Source: DAISIL01 sp036822015 (lineage in GTDB: Bacteria; Bacteroidota; Bacteroidia; Cytophagales; Bernardetiaceae). Taken from it: a stretch of 25,169 nt of DNA. The notes below the pieces were generated by a model. The model saw nothing but the letters and a program-made list of their open reading frames with translations. It made no database searches and had not been told where the DNA came from. Shown here piece by piece: positions 15,498 through 24,258 of the stretch; the first letter of the stretch is position 1, and each line of letters opens with the position of its first letter. The translations under genes and the position numbers were made by a program. The stretch lies in contig DAISIL010000051.1 of assembly GCA_036822015.1 (NCBI GenBank), positions 1 through 25,169 on the forward strand. Direction: 5' to 3'.

Positions 15498-18400
15498 ATG
15501 GGGCTTTATCTCGGCGTTATTTTGAACAAAGGCGATCTATTCTGTCTCTTCACGGTCTTTTTTGGGCTAAGCTCTCTTGTTTGGGGACAAGAAGAGCGCG
15601 GTCGTCCTTTTTCGCGTTATTACCCGCCTAAGGAGTACAAAGCAGCGACACAAAACTGGTGTATGACACAAGCCGAAAGCGGTTTGCTCTACTTCGGTAA
15701 CAACAAAGGACTACTCGAGTACGACGGAGCCTACTGGCGACTGCATGGCATATCCAACGGGGCTACCATTCGGTCGGTGGCCATCGAACCCAAAAGCCAG
15801 CACATATACGTAGGTGGGCAGTCGGAGTTTGGTGTCTTTGCCCCGAACAAAAAAGGCGTACTGACCTACCAAAACATCAGCGATTTGGTCGAAGACAAAA
15901 CGCTGACTTTCAACGATGTTTGGGGAACCATTGCCACCCCGCAGGGTGTGTACTTTAGTTCAGTAGAAGCGTTTTTTTATTGGAACGATCAACGTGTGAA
16001 AGTATGGAAAGCCTCCGCAGACAAGCCCTTTGATCGGCGAGCGTTTCGTGTCCATGATCGCATCTTCATCAACCAACAGGGAGTCGGGCTACAAGAGTTA
16101 CGCGGCTGGAACTTTGCTCCGATAGAGGAACTGGAATGGCTCAAAGATAGGAATTTAGCATTTATTTTGCCCGCTTCGGGTAAGCGTCTGCTCATCGGGA
16201 CGCGCCAGGGAGAGGTTTTCTTTTGGGATGAACGCAAGCCGCGAGGGCAACGCAAAGAAGCCTTCTTGCCGCAATGGAACAGCTATTTTAAGCAAGCGGC
16301 TTTATACAGAGGTACGATCACTTCGGAAGGAATGTATGTGTTGAGTACCATTACCTCGGGGGTGATGGTCGTGGATGAGCAAGGGCTTCGCCCACAAGTA
16401 CTCAAAGAAGAGTTTAACATCTCGGGGGCGGTTTATTATGCCGAAATGGATCAGGCAGGCGACCTTTGGATTTGTCTGGATAAGGGCTTAATCAAGGCAG
16501 AGTACTCCTCTGCCCTCTCTCGCTGGGACGAAGAAACGGGGCTGCTCGGAAGTGTCATTGGCGTTGTGCGTCATCAGGGGCGCATTTATGCCCATACGGG
16601 GAAAAGCCTTTTTGCATTGGACAAAAACAATCGCTTCTCCCGTGTGGGTAACGAAAGCGTGCAAACCTGGGATGCCCTTTCGTTTGTTTATCAAGAGGGT
16701 ATGCCTCCGGCACTTTGGTTTGTCGATAACTCGGGCTTGTATGCACTAAAAGACGGAAAGCCCCAGCGCGTGGCCGGCGTAAAAAACAACGTCAATCACT
16801 TGATACAAGACCAGGAGCAAAAAAATATCGTTTATGTAACCTCGCAGGATGGCATCCTGGTTATCAAATACGAAGGAGATACCTGGAGGCAACGCAAAAT
16901 CATTCCCATTCCATCCTTGACCCGCAACATCCAGCAGGGTAGCGATGGCTCCCTTTGGATCGGGACGTATAACAGCGGCTACATTCACGTGCAAGACCCC
17001 CTGGCAGATCAGCCCGTAGTTAAGACGTATTTTGATGAAAAATATCAGATTCCGCTCGAGCTATTGCACGAATGCTTTGTTTGGCGACTGGATCAGGATA
17101 TGGTCTTTGTGAACGAAGCCGGTGTGTTTCGCTGGAACGGAACTACTTTTGAGCCAGATAGCCGCTTCGATGACTATTTCAAGTTCACGACCTCAAGGCA
17201 CGTCTTGTGGGTGGGCCGCGATGAGCAGTATATCTGGGTAAGTGGCAACAATAGCCGTCAGACACCCGTAGCCCGCGCCAAAATCCTGCCGGATGGACGC
17301 TGGGAATGGGAGCTCGTTACGGACTTGCAACGCCTGCCCGAAAGCCTCGAGAACTTCCTAACCCTCGAACCCGATGGTAAAGTTTGGGTGAGCAACTCCG
17401 AAGGGGTCTTTTTGTATAATCCACAACGAACAAAAACCGTCGCCGACCTCAAGCCCTTGCTCATCAGGGAGGTACGTGCCGGCGATTCGTTGGTTTATGT
17501 CGGCAATGGCTTGGCAAAAGTTGGAGAGGTGCGGCTACCTTATCCCAACAACTCCTTGATCTTTTATTACAGCCTTCCTTTTTTTGAGGGAGAGCAGTCG
17601 GGCTTGTTTCAATACCAGCTGGAGGGCGTGGACGAAGGCTGGTCGGGGTGGGTAACAGAAAACAAGCGAGAATACGTCAATTTGTGGGAAGGAACCTATA
17701 CGTTTAAGGTACGGGCCCAGAACACCTTTGGGCAGGTCAGCGAAGCAGCCGTTTTTTCCTTTCGTATTTTGCCACCCTGGTATAGGAGTTGGTGGGCTTA
17801 TTTGTTGTATGCTGTTGTTTTTGGTTTGAGCGTTTCAGGTTTTGTAAGGCTCAATACAGAGCGCGTCCTGCGACGCAATCGCATCCTGGAGGAGATCGTC
17901 GCCGAACGTACCCACCAAATCCAGGAACAAGCCGGACAGCTTCGGGCCCAAAAAGAGGAGATGGAGAAGGCTTACGATAACATCAAGATTTTGAGTGATA
18001 TTGGGCAGCAGATTACAGCCGAACTCAACATCGACCAGCTGATTAAGCGCGTCTATGAGAACGTCAATAACCTTATGGAAGCCGAAGCCTTTGGTATTGG
18101 TGTCCTGAACCGAGAACGCCAGCAACTTGAGTTTAGGGGCTTCATTGAGCGGGGAGAAGAGTTGCCTTTTAGTGCGGATCGCTTGTCGGATAAGGATAGC
18201 TTAGCCGTCATTTGTTTCAAAAGCAAAAAGGAAATTTTGATTAACGATCTTGACGAGGAAATTTCACAGTATCTCTCCAAAAATGACCTTAAAGTACGTG
18301 CCGGACAACGCCCTTTTTCGCTGATCTATTTGCCGCTCATTGTGGAGGACTCCTGCCTGGGTGTCCTTACGGTACAAAGTTTCAAGAAAGATACCTACGC

Positions 18401-19256
18401 AGACCGAGACATTACCTTTCTTCGTACCCTTGGCTCCTACGTTTCCATTGCCCTGGCCAACGCCCGCATGTACGGCAACATTCAGTCCGAGAACCGCAAA
18501 ACGGTGGATAGCTTGCGTTATGCCCAAACGATCCAAAACGCCATCTTGCCGCCTACACAAGACCTGACCAGAATTGGCAGCGATCATCTGGTTATCTTTC
18601 GCCCACGCGACATCGTAAGTGGAGATTTTTATTGGGCCCTCGAGACAGACGGCTATTGGTTTTTGGCTGTCGTCGATTGCACAGGACACGGCGTACCCGG
18701 GGCGTTTATGTCCATGATCGGACATTCCTTGCTCAACGAGATCATCAACGAGCGGCACGTACTCGATCCGGTACACATCCTCGAAGAACTCAACCGCGAA
18801 CTCCGCATCGCTCTTCGTCAGGAGGACGGTGCCAACGAAGACGGCATGGATTTGAGCCTCTGCCGCTTGGAGCGATTGATCGTAACCGATGAAGTCGAAC
18901 TGATCTTCTCGGGGGTAGGGCAGTCCATGTTCTATCACGACGGACAAGACTTACATTTGGTTAAGGGAGAGCGCACGGCTATTGGCGGACGGCAGCGCAC
19001 GCACCGCCCCTATAAGCAGCAGACGATCGCTTTGAAGCATGGCGATGTATTTTATTTGTACTCCGATGGGATCATCGACCAGAATGGCCCCGAAGATGGC
19101 TCTAAGTTTGGCACCAAACGCCTCCAACAACTGCTCTCCGAAGTAGCTCACCTACCAATGAACGAGCAGTTTGCCCGCATCAATCAGACGCTCAACCAGT
19201 ACCAAAAAGAGATGGAGCAGCGCGATGACATCACCTTCCTGGGTATCCGAGTCTGA
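15498..19256 (+). CDS. Propeller / triple-tyrosine sensor fused to GAF and SpoIIE-type PP2C phosphatase
   Basis: This is a 1252-residue protein from the ATG at 15498; the upstream in-frame TTG (15447) lies before the -7 box. Residues 1-30 are a signal peptide or anchor ending SLVWGQ. Residues about 35-680 look like two-component-regulator propeller repeats, and about 685-762 are a triple-tyrosine (Y_Y_Y) domain. One membrane span follows (about 765-785), then a coiled coil (790-830), a GAF domain (about 840-995) and a SpoIIE/PP2C domain (about 1028-1252). Metal-binding acids are visible: SGDFYW (Asp1043), DCTGHG (Asp1060), SDGIID (Asp1190) and RDDITF (Asp1243-1244). It should sense an extracytoplasmic signal and dephosphorylate a cytoplasmic protein, probably an anti-sigma-factor antagonist. 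No antagonist or anti-sigma kinase gene is adjacent. It is divergent from cysH. Confidence 0.92.
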   Translation: MGLYLGVILNKGDLFCLFTVFFGLSSLVWGQEERGRPFSRYYPPKEYKAATQNWCMTQAESGLLYFGNNKGLLEYDGAYWRLHGISNGATIRSVAIEPKSQHIYVGGQSEFGVFAPNKKGVLTYQNISDLVEDKTLTFNDVWGTIATPQGVYFSSVEAFFYWNDQRVKVWKASADKPFDRRAFRVHDRIFINQQGVGLQELRGWNFAPIEELEWLKDRNLAFILPASGKRLLIGTRQGEVFFWDERKPRGQRKEAFLPQWNSYFKQAALYRGTITSEGMYVLSTITSGVMVVDEQGLRPQVLKEEFNISGAVYYAEMDQAGDLWICLDKGLIKAEYSSALSRWDEETGLLGSVIGVVRHQGRIYAHTGKSLFALDKNNRFSRVGNESVQTWDALSFVYQEGMPPALWFVDNSGLYALKDGKPQRVAGVKNNVNHLIQDQEQKNIVYVTSQDGILVIKYEGDTWRQRKIIPIPSLTRNIQQGSDGSLWIGTYNSGYIHVQDPLADQPVVKTYFDEKYQIPLELLHECFVWRLDQDMVFVNEAGVFRWNGTTFEPDSRFDDYFKFTTSRHVLWVGRDEQYIWVSGNNSRQTPVARAKILPDGRWEWELVTDLQRLPESLENFLTLEPDGKVWVSNSEGVFLYNPQRTKTVADLKPLLIREVRAGDSLVYVGNGLAKVGEVRLPYPNNSLIFYYSLPFFEGEQSGLFQYQLEGVDEGWSGWVTENKREYVNLWEGTYTFKVRAQNTFGQVSEAAVFSFRILPPWYRSWWAYLLYAVVFGLSVSGFVRLNTERVLRRNRILEEIVAERTHQIQEQAGQLRAQKEEMEKAYDNIKILSDIGQQITAELNIDQLIKRVYENVNNLMEAEAFGIGVLNRERQQLEFRGFIERGEELPFSADRLSDKDSLAVICFKSKKEILINDLDEEISQYLSKNDLKVRAGQRPFSLIYLPLIVEDSCLGVLTVQSFKKDTYADRDITFLRTLGSYVSIALANARMYGNIQSENRKTVDSLRYAQTIQNAILPPTQDLTRIGSDHLVIFRPRDIVSGDFYWALETDGYWFLAVVDCTGHGVPGAFMSMIGHSLLNEIINERHVLDPVHILEELNRELRIALRQEDGANEDGMDLSLCRLERLIVTDEVELIFSGVGQSMFYHDGQDLHLVKGERTAIGGRQRTHRPYKQQTIALKHGDVFYLYSDGIIDQNGPEDGSKFGTKRLQQLLSEVAHLPMNEQFARINQTLNQYQKEMEQRDDITFLGIRV

Positions 19257-19279
19257 ACATTTCTTTCCAACAGAAGTGT

Positions 19280-19287
19280 TATCTTTG
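19280..19287 (+). promoter_or_regulatory. -7 promoter element TATCTTTG for ubiE
   Basis: TATCTTTG is an exact TAnnTTTG match 19 nt before the ATG at 19307. No TTG was found at the -33 position. Confidence 0.45.
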
Positions 19288-19306
19288 CCAACCAAAACAC
19301 AATTCG

Positions 19307-20032
19307 ATGAGCGTCGTCCCCTACAAAAATAAATCTGCCTCCAAAAAAGAACAAGTAGCCGAGATGTTCGATAACATTTCACATCGCTACGACTTTCTCA
19401 ACCACTTTTTGAGCCTAGGTATTGATATTTTGTGGCGCAAGCAAGCCATTCGCCTGCTCAAAGCCGATAATCCCCAAAAAATTCTGGACATCGCCACCGG
19501 AACCGCTGACTTTGCCCTTGAGGCAGCCAAAGGACTATCGCCCAAAGCCATCACGGGCGTGGATATTTCGGAAGGAATGCTCGCCGTAGGGCGGCAAAAG
19601 ATCGCCAAGAAAGGGCTTCAGTCCTTGATCCAACTGCATACGGGCGATTCGGAAAACCTGCAATTTGAAGATAATTATTTTGATGCCCTCATCGTTGCTT
19701 TTGGGGTACGTAACTTTGAAAACCTCGAGTTGGGGCTCTCCGAAATGCGGCGCGTCTTGCGTCCGGGCGGAAAAGTGGTCATCATTGAGTTTTCTAAACC
19801 CCGTCATTTTCCATTTCAGCAAATTTACAACGCCTATTTCCAACACCTACTCCCACGCATCGGAAAAACGCTTTCCAAGGACGACTCTGCTTACCGGTAT
19901 TTGCCCGAATCGGTACAGGCCTTCCCCGACGGGGAAAACTTTATTCGGGTTTTGGAAAAAATAGGCTATCAACAAGCACAATGCAAACCCCTTACTTTTG
20001 GCATCGCTTCGATTTATGTAGGTACCAAATAA
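19307..20032 (+). CDS. ubiE: Demethylmenaquinone methyltransferase UbiE/MenG
   Basis: This is a 241-residue class I SAM-dependent methyltransferase. Motif I is ILDIATGTADFALEA (59-73). VAFGVRNFENLE and LRPGGKVVIIEFSKP are the family's characteristic middle segments, and the N-terminal MFDNISHRYDFLNHFLS stretch is the usual UbiE/MenG signature. It performs the last step of menaquinone synthesis, C-methylating demethylmenaquinone; most Bacteroidota make menaquinone and not ubiquinone. Length is typical. The last 52 nt overlap the start of the porT-like gene in another frame, so the pair is probably translationally coupled. Confidence 0.96.
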   Translation: MSVVPYKNKSASKKEQVAEMFDNISHRYDFLNHFLSLGIDILWRKQAIRLLKADNPQKILDIATGTADFALEAAKGLSPKAITGVDISEGMLAVGRQKIAKKGLQSLIQLHTGDSENLQFEDNYFDALIVAFGVRNFENLELGLSEMRRVLRPGGKVVIIEFSKPRHFPFQQIYNAYFQHLLPRIGKTLSKDDSAYRYLPESVQAFPDGENFIRVLEKIGYQQAQCKPLTFGIASIYVGTK

Positions 20033-20706
20033 CTGCCACTTTTCTTTTTTTGCTGCTTTCTTCGGGCTATGCCCAACGCACGAGCCGCAACATGCCCGAT
20101 CACGATCAGCAAGCGATGCACTACGGCTTTCAGATCGGCGGGCAGATGACGAACTTCAAAATCAGGCATTCGTCCTTTTTTGTCAATAACGAAGATAGCA
20201 TCATCAGCATCCATCCCAAACCTACGCCTAGCTTTTCGCTGGGTTTTATTCTCAATTTTAACATCTACGAAGAAGAATGGAGCCTGCGTCTTACGCCTAA
20301 TGTCTCCTTCTTTGAGCAGCAGGTTGTCTTTAATTACCGCGATGGCACGAGTTTTACCGAAAACGTAGAGGCTGCCTTCTTTGAAGTTCCGATCCTGGTC
20401 AAACACAAATCTTTACGGCGCGGAAACACAGGCTTGTATCTCATTGGTGGATTTGTGCCGAGCCTCAAAGTAGGTGGGCAAAAGCGTAAAGAAGACCCCA
20501 GCCGCCTCGGTACAACGGACTATAACTTAGAGATCACCTATGGCTTTGGTTTCGATCTCTATCAGAGCTTTTTTAAGTTTGCTCCCGAAATTCGTTTTTC
20601 TCACGGTTTTCCCAATATGCTGTTCAAAAACGGCAGTAGCTTTGGGCGAAACCTCGAGCGCATCAGCACCCATCGCGTCTCTATTTTTCTTAACTTTGAA
20701 GGCTAG
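19981..20706 (+). CDS. porT: PorT-like outer-membrane beta-barrel protein
   Basis: This is a 241-residue protein. A basic N-terminal stretch is followed by a hydrophobic signal (about 16-32, ending SSGYAQ). The mature part has alternating beta strands with motifs such as HYGFQIGGQMTNFKI, SLGFILNF and FFEVPILVKHK, and ends in an aromatic strand (VSIFLNFEG), fitting the PorT/outer-membrane-barrel family. PorT (SprT) is needed for type IX secretion in gliding Bacteroidota, and porT-like genes are, as I recall, often next to ubiE in this phylum. The start overlaps ubiE by 52 nt; no later ATG would preserve the signal peptide. It could instead be a general porin-family barrel, so the gene symbol rests partly on context. 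Confidence 0.8.
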   Translation: MQTPYFWHRFDLCRYQITATFLFLLLSSGYAQRTSRNMPDHDQQAMHYGFQIGGQMTNFKIRHSSFFVNNEDSIISIHPKPTPSFSLGFILNFNIYEEEWSLRLTPNVSFFEQQVVFNYRDGTSFTENVEAAFFEVPILVKHKSLRRGNTGLYLIGGFVPSLKVGGQKRKEDPSRLGTTDYNLEITYGFGFDLYQSFFKFAPEIRFSHGFPNMLFKNGSSFGRNLERISTHRVSIFLNFEG

Positions 20707-20709
20707 AAC

Positions 20710-20740
20710 TTGTAAATCCTGGGTAAGATGCGTATTTTTG
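20710..20740 (+). promoter_or_regulatory. Bacteroidota-type promoter for the lipoprotein/DUF697/transglutaminase-like unit
   Basis: TTG (20710-20712), a 20-nt spacer and TATTTTTG (20733-20740) match both the -33 and -7 elements and their spacing. The predicted start near 20746 gives a leader of about 22 nt before the ATG at 20768. This separates the unit from the preceding porT-like gene. Confidence 0.55.
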
Positions 20741-20767
20741 TGGGAAATCTCAACCCGAACCAGATTC

Positions 20768-20998
20768 ATGAACATCAAGACCTACCTTTTGGCGATTGTG
20801 CTTTGCTTCTCGCTTTCTAGCTGTGATTGGCTTTTTGGGCAGCACAACGAAGCCCAGGCCCAGGGAAAGAACCTCAATGATGAGCGCATCTATGGCGACA
20901 AAAACGGTGATCCTAAGCAATTAGGGCAAAACCTGGACGCTTCTGACGAAGACCGTGAGCGCGCCCAAAAAATCCGAGAAAAACTATATGGAAAATAA
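20768..20998 (+). CDS. Small lipoprotein of unknown function
   Basis: This is a 76-residue protein from the ATG at 20768. The frame stays open further upstream inside porT, but the lipoprotein signal fixes the start. The signal MNIKTYLLAIVLCFSLSSC has a lipobox ending at Cys19. The mature part is short, hydrophilic and charged, with no recognised domain and a predicted helical C-terminus (EDRERAQKIREKLYG). It is the first gene behind a well-formed promoter, and its last 11 nt overlap the start of the DUF697-SHOCT gene, indicating coupling. I do not recognise a family. Confidence 0.75.
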   Translation: MNIKTYLLAIVLCFSLSSCDWLFGQHNEAQAQGKNLNDERIYGDKNGDPKQLGQNLDASDEDRERAQKIREKLYGK

Positions 20999-21563
20999 AA
21001 AAGCACCAGGCATTGTGCGCACGCACGTTGCCTGGGCTACTGGTGCGGGGCTTATACCCGTGCCGATTGTGGATTTTGTAGCCGTTACGGCCATACAACT
21101 GGATATGCTCCGCGAGTTGGCGGCGGCTTACAACAAAGATTTCTCCGAGGCTTCGGGCAAGTCCTGGCTTTCGGCTTTGGGTGGGACGTACCTAGCCCGC
21201 CTAGGGGCGCAAGCCATCAAGACCATCCCCGGGATAGGATCAATCATCGGGGGGGTCTCGATGGGTGTTCTTTCGGGGGCAACAACTTTTGCTATAGGGC
21301 AGGTCTTCATTCGGCATTTTGAGTCGGGGGGAGACTTCTTCGATTTCGATGCCGAGCAGTTCAAGGACTTCTTCGATGAGCAGTTTGAACAAGGCAAAAC
21401 GGTAGCCAAAGAGATGCAAAAGAAGAAGAACACCAAAGCAGAAACTACCACTGACTTCGATCCCATCAAACGCCTCAAAAAAATTCAAGCCATGCGGGAA
21501 AGTGGCATCCTGACCGAAGCCGAGTTTGAAGAATTGAAACAAAAAATCCTCGCTCAAATCTAA
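20988..21563 (+). CDS. DUF697-like membrane-associated protein with C-terminal SHOCT domain
   Basis: This is a 191-residue protein from the ATG at 20988; an in-frame GTG at 20955 is possible but lies deeper in the lipoprotein gene. Residues about 10-150 resemble DUF697, a domain of GTPase-associated membrane proteins: an amphipathic/hydrophobic stretch AWATGAGLIPVPIVDFVAV (14-33), an Ala/Gly-rich second hydrophobic region (about 60-103, with IPGIGSIIGG) and FGF-like acidic helices after it. Residues about 158-191 form a SHOCT domain (RLKKIQAMRESGILTEAEFE). SHOCT motifs are short helices thought to mediate oligomerisation. There is no GTPase domain in the protein or nearby. The gene overlaps the lipoprotein by 11 nt and precedes the transglutaminase-like gene by 6 nt. 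Confidence 0.82.
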   Translation: MENKKAPGIVRTHVAWATGAGLIPVPIVDFVAVTAIQLDMLRELAAAYNKDFSEASGKSWLSALGGTYLARLGAQAIKTIPGIGSIIGGVSMGVLSGATTFAIGQVFIRHFESGGDFFDFDAEQFKDFFDEQFEQGKTVAKEMQKKKNTKAETTTDFDPIKRLKKIQAMRESGILTEAEFEELKQKILAQI

Positions 21564-21569
21564 TTGCCC

Positions 21570-22724
21570 ATGTCCGCCGACCTGTTCAAGAAAAATATCC
21601 AACATACCCTTGTGGTGGTCGGAATGGCGTTTTTTTTTCTCTCGGGTGTGCGGTTTGTTTTCGTTGTAGCCATGCTGGTTGTCTTGTTTGGCTTGGCGTA
21701 CAGTAAGCGTTTGGAGCCTCGGGGTGTGCGGCGTTCACAGACACACATTGTCATCCTCAATGTAGCCGGAGAGGGCTTGTTGGCCTTATCAGCAGACGGT
21801 CTTGCTTATCTGCTGTTTTTGCTTGCCTGGGGGGTGTTTTTGTTTCGGACGCTACCGGCACTGCATATCCTGTTAAAGTTGATTTTGGGAGGAAGCACCT
21901 TGTTTTTATTTTTGGTAGCGATACTAGCCATCGTGGCAGAGAGCGAAGAGGGCATGACCACCGATACAACAGATGAATCCATCACCACCACCGAACCCAT
22001 CATCGTTCCCGATCCTGATCCCAAAACCAGTGATAGCCTCATCACGCATACACACACCTGGCGCACGTACCAAAGCAACAGCCCGAACTATCAGGGTATC
22101 TGGCAAGTACGCTATGAGGACTTCAAAAAAAGCGAAAGACACCGCAACAAAAATGTCAAGCTGTTGGAGGAATGGGAGACCAGCCACCAATATTGGGGAC
22201 ATATCTACCGACAGCTCAAATCCCACGACGGACCGGCCCTGGATCGCATCGTAGATTTGATGCAAAAAATGCAAGCACACTATCAACTCAACGAACAGCA
22301 GTTGGCTGATCTGGTCGTTTGCTCGGTGCAGCACATCCCTTATAGCCTCATCGTTGTCAGCCCCTGTTCTGTCTATATCGCCGAAAATCCCAGTTATGCC
22401 GGTACGCCTTGCGTGGGTAAGTGCCGTTATGGTTTGCATAGTCCTGTGGAGTTTGCGGCAAGTTTTAAGGGAGACTGTGATACGCGAACGGTATTTTTGT
22501 TTGCCATCTTTGAGCGGCTGGGCTATAAGGTAGCCATCCTCAACAGCCGAGAGTATGCGCATTCAATCCTGGGCTTGCATCTGCCTGCACAGGGGAGCGC
22601 GGTACGCTACCAGGGGCGTAACTATTACGTCTGGGAAACCACCGGAAAAGGCTGGAAAATCGGACAACTTCCGCCTGATTTTGGCAATATCAACTACTGG
22701 AATATTGCTTTGTTGAGTGATTAA
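21570..22724 (+). CDS. Membrane-anchored transglutaminase-like cysteine protease/amidase candidate
   Basis: This is a 384-residue protein from the ATG at 21570; a TTG 6 nt earlier is in frame but adjoins the previous stop. Two hydrophobic regions, about 13-43 and 65-122, probably make three or four membrane spans. A Thr/Asp/Pro-rich linker (about 125-160) leads to a soluble domain of about 220 residues. That domain has GDCDT (301-305), AHSI (330-333) and YYVWETT (352-358), a likely Cys303-His331-Glu356 triad in the order of the transglutaminase/papain-like superfamily. Cys251, Cys266, Cys281 and Cys285 are further cysteines. The domain is expected on the extracytoplasmic side. The family call is from motif order only. 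The context with a lipoprotein and a DUF697-SHOCT protein suggests an envelope function of unknown substrate. Confidence 0.75.
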   Translation: MSADLFKKNIQHTLVVVGMAFFFLSGVRFVFVVAMLVVLFGLAYSKRLEPRGVRRSQTHIVILNVAGEGLLALSADGLAYLLFLLAWGVFLFRTLPALHILLKLILGGSTLFLFLVAILAIVAESEEGMTTDTTDESITTTEPIIVPDPDPKTSDSLITHTHTWRTYQSNSPNYQGIWQVRYEDFKKSERHRNKNVKLLEEWETSHQYWGHIYRQLKSHDGPALDRIVDLMQKMQAHYQLNEQQLADLVVCSVQHIPYSLIVVSPCSVYIAENPSYAGTPCVGKCRYGLHSPVEFAASFKGDCDTRTVFLFAIFERLGYKVAILNSREYAHSILGLHLPAQGSAVRYQGRNYYVWETTGKGWKIGQLPPDFGNINYWNIALLSD

Positions 22725-22762
22725 ATTTTTTTTCATTTTTCTATCTCTTTTTGCAAAAAGTA

Positions 22763-24250
22763 ATGATTGTACAAAACGAAATTCAGCAAAATACGCCCGA
22801 ACTTCTCCAAAAAATCGTCGCCCATGCGAAGGAATACGGCTTTGTCTTTCCTTCCAGCGAAATCTATGATGGTCTGCAAGCCGTTTATGACTACGGACAA
22901 AATGGCGTAGAACTCCGCAATAACCTCCAACAAGTATGGTGGCAGGCCATGACCCAACTCCACGAGAATATCGTCGGTATTGATGCGGCTATTTTTATGC
23001 ACCCTACCACCTGGAAAGCCTCCGGACACGTTGATTCCTTCAGCGATCCTATGCTGGACAACAAAGATTCCAAAAAACGCTACCGAGCCGATATGCTCCT
23101 GGAAGACAAGGCCGCCCAGTACGAACAAAACGGACAAGCCGACAAAGCCCAGGTACTCCTACAAGCCATGAACCAATACCTGGAAGCCGAAAACCTTGAC
23201 GGCCTCCGACATCTGATCGTAGAAGAAGGCATCGTTTGTCCCGTTTCGGGAACCGCCAACTGGACAGAAGTACGGCAATTCAACCTCATGTTTTCTACCC
23301 AAATCGGTGCCGTGGCCGATGAATCTAGCACCGTTTATCTGCGTCCCGAAACCGCCCAGGGTATCTTCGTCAATTATCTCAACATCCAAAAAACGGGGCG
23401 CATGAAAATTCCCTTCGGGATTGCACAAGTGGGTAAAGCCTTTCGTAATGAGGTCATTGCACGGCAATTTATCGTTCGGATGCGGGAGTTTACCCAAATG
23501 GAGATGCAGTTTTTTATTCAGCCCGGCACCGAACTCGATTGGTATGAAGCCTGGAAAGAAAAGCGGATGCGCTGGCACCAAGCCCTGGGTACACCCCCCG
23601 ATAAACTCCGTTTTCACGATCACGAAAAGCTAGCCCACTACGCCAACGCCGCCTGCGACATCGAGTTTAACTTCCCCATTGGCTTCAAAGAGGTAGAAGG
23701 CATTCACTCCCGTACTGACTTTGACTTGCGCAGCCACGAGGCCTACTCCAAGAAAAAACTACGCTACCAAGACCCCCAGGCCAAGACCAATTACATCCCC
23801 TACGTGATCGAGACCTCCATCGGGCTAGACCGCCTCTTCCTGCTCACGCTCTCCAACGCCTACAAAGAAACCACCTACACGGACGAAAAAGGTAATACCA
23901 AAAACCGCCTTTTCCTCTCCATCCATCCGGCTCTGGCTCCCATCAAACTGGCCATCTTCCCACTCGTCAAGAAGGACGGCCTCCCCGAACGCGCCCAAGC
24001 CATCGTTGATGACCTCAAATACGACTTCAAGGTGTTCTATGAAGACAGTGCCGCCATCGGTAAACGCTACACCCGTCAAGACCTCATCGGAACGCCTTTT
24101 TGCGCTACAGTAGATTTTGAAACCCTTGAAGATGAGTCTGTTACGATACGCTACCGCGATAGCACCGAACAAAAGCGTGTCAAGATTGCTGCCCTGCGGG
24201 AGATTGTCGCCCAAGAGACCTCCTTCCAGAGCATCTTGCGAAAACTCTAA
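22763..24250 (+). CDS. glyS: Glycyl-tRNA synthetase (class II, homodimeric type)
   Basis: This is a 495-residue enzyme from the ATG at 22763; an in-frame TTG 12 nt earlier is unlikely. Its opening reads KIVAHAKEYGFVFPSSEIYDGL and then VYDYGQNGVELRNN, the standard start of alpha2-type GlyRS. Motif 2 contains FRNE (near residue 226), and motif 3 contains SIGLDRL (near 352). The C-terminal anticodon-binding domain spans about 395-490 and ends with ALREIV. The enzyme charges tRNA-Gly with glycine in the cytoplasm. Length is normal for the phylum and no key motif is missing. It sits 38 nt after the transglutaminase-like gene and is followed by a long hairpin at 24259-24292. Confidence 0.96.
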   Translation: MIVQNEIQQNTPELLQKIVAHAKEYGFVFPSSEIYDGLQAVYDYGQNGVELRNNLQQVWWQAMTQLHENIVGIDAAIFMHPTTWKASGHVDSFSDPMLDNKDSKKRYRADMLLEDKAAQYEQNGQADKAQVLLQAMNQYLEAENLDGLRHLIVEEGIVCPVSGTANWTEVRQFNLMFSTQIGAVADESSTVYLRPETAQGIFVNYLNIQKTGRMKIPFGIAQVGKAFRNEVIARQFIVRMREFTQMEMQFFIQPGTELDWYEAWKEKRMRWHQALGTPPDKLRFHDHEKLAHYANAACDIEFNFPIGFKEVEGIHSRTDFDLRSHEAYSKKKLRYQDPQAKTNYIPYVIETSIGLDRLFLLTLSNAYKETTYTDEKGNTKNRLFLSIHPALAPIKLAIFPLVKKDGLPERAQAIVDDLKYDFKVFYEDSAAIGKRYTRQDLIGTPFCATVDFETLEDESVTIRYRDSTEQKRVKIAALREIVAQETSFQSILRKL

Positions 24251-24258
24251 GCATCAAA

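Noticed and set aside
18264..18947. A 227-codon minus-strand open frame
   Set aside because: It is antisense to the GAF-SpoIIE region, whose motifs are intact; it has no recognisable domain or start context.
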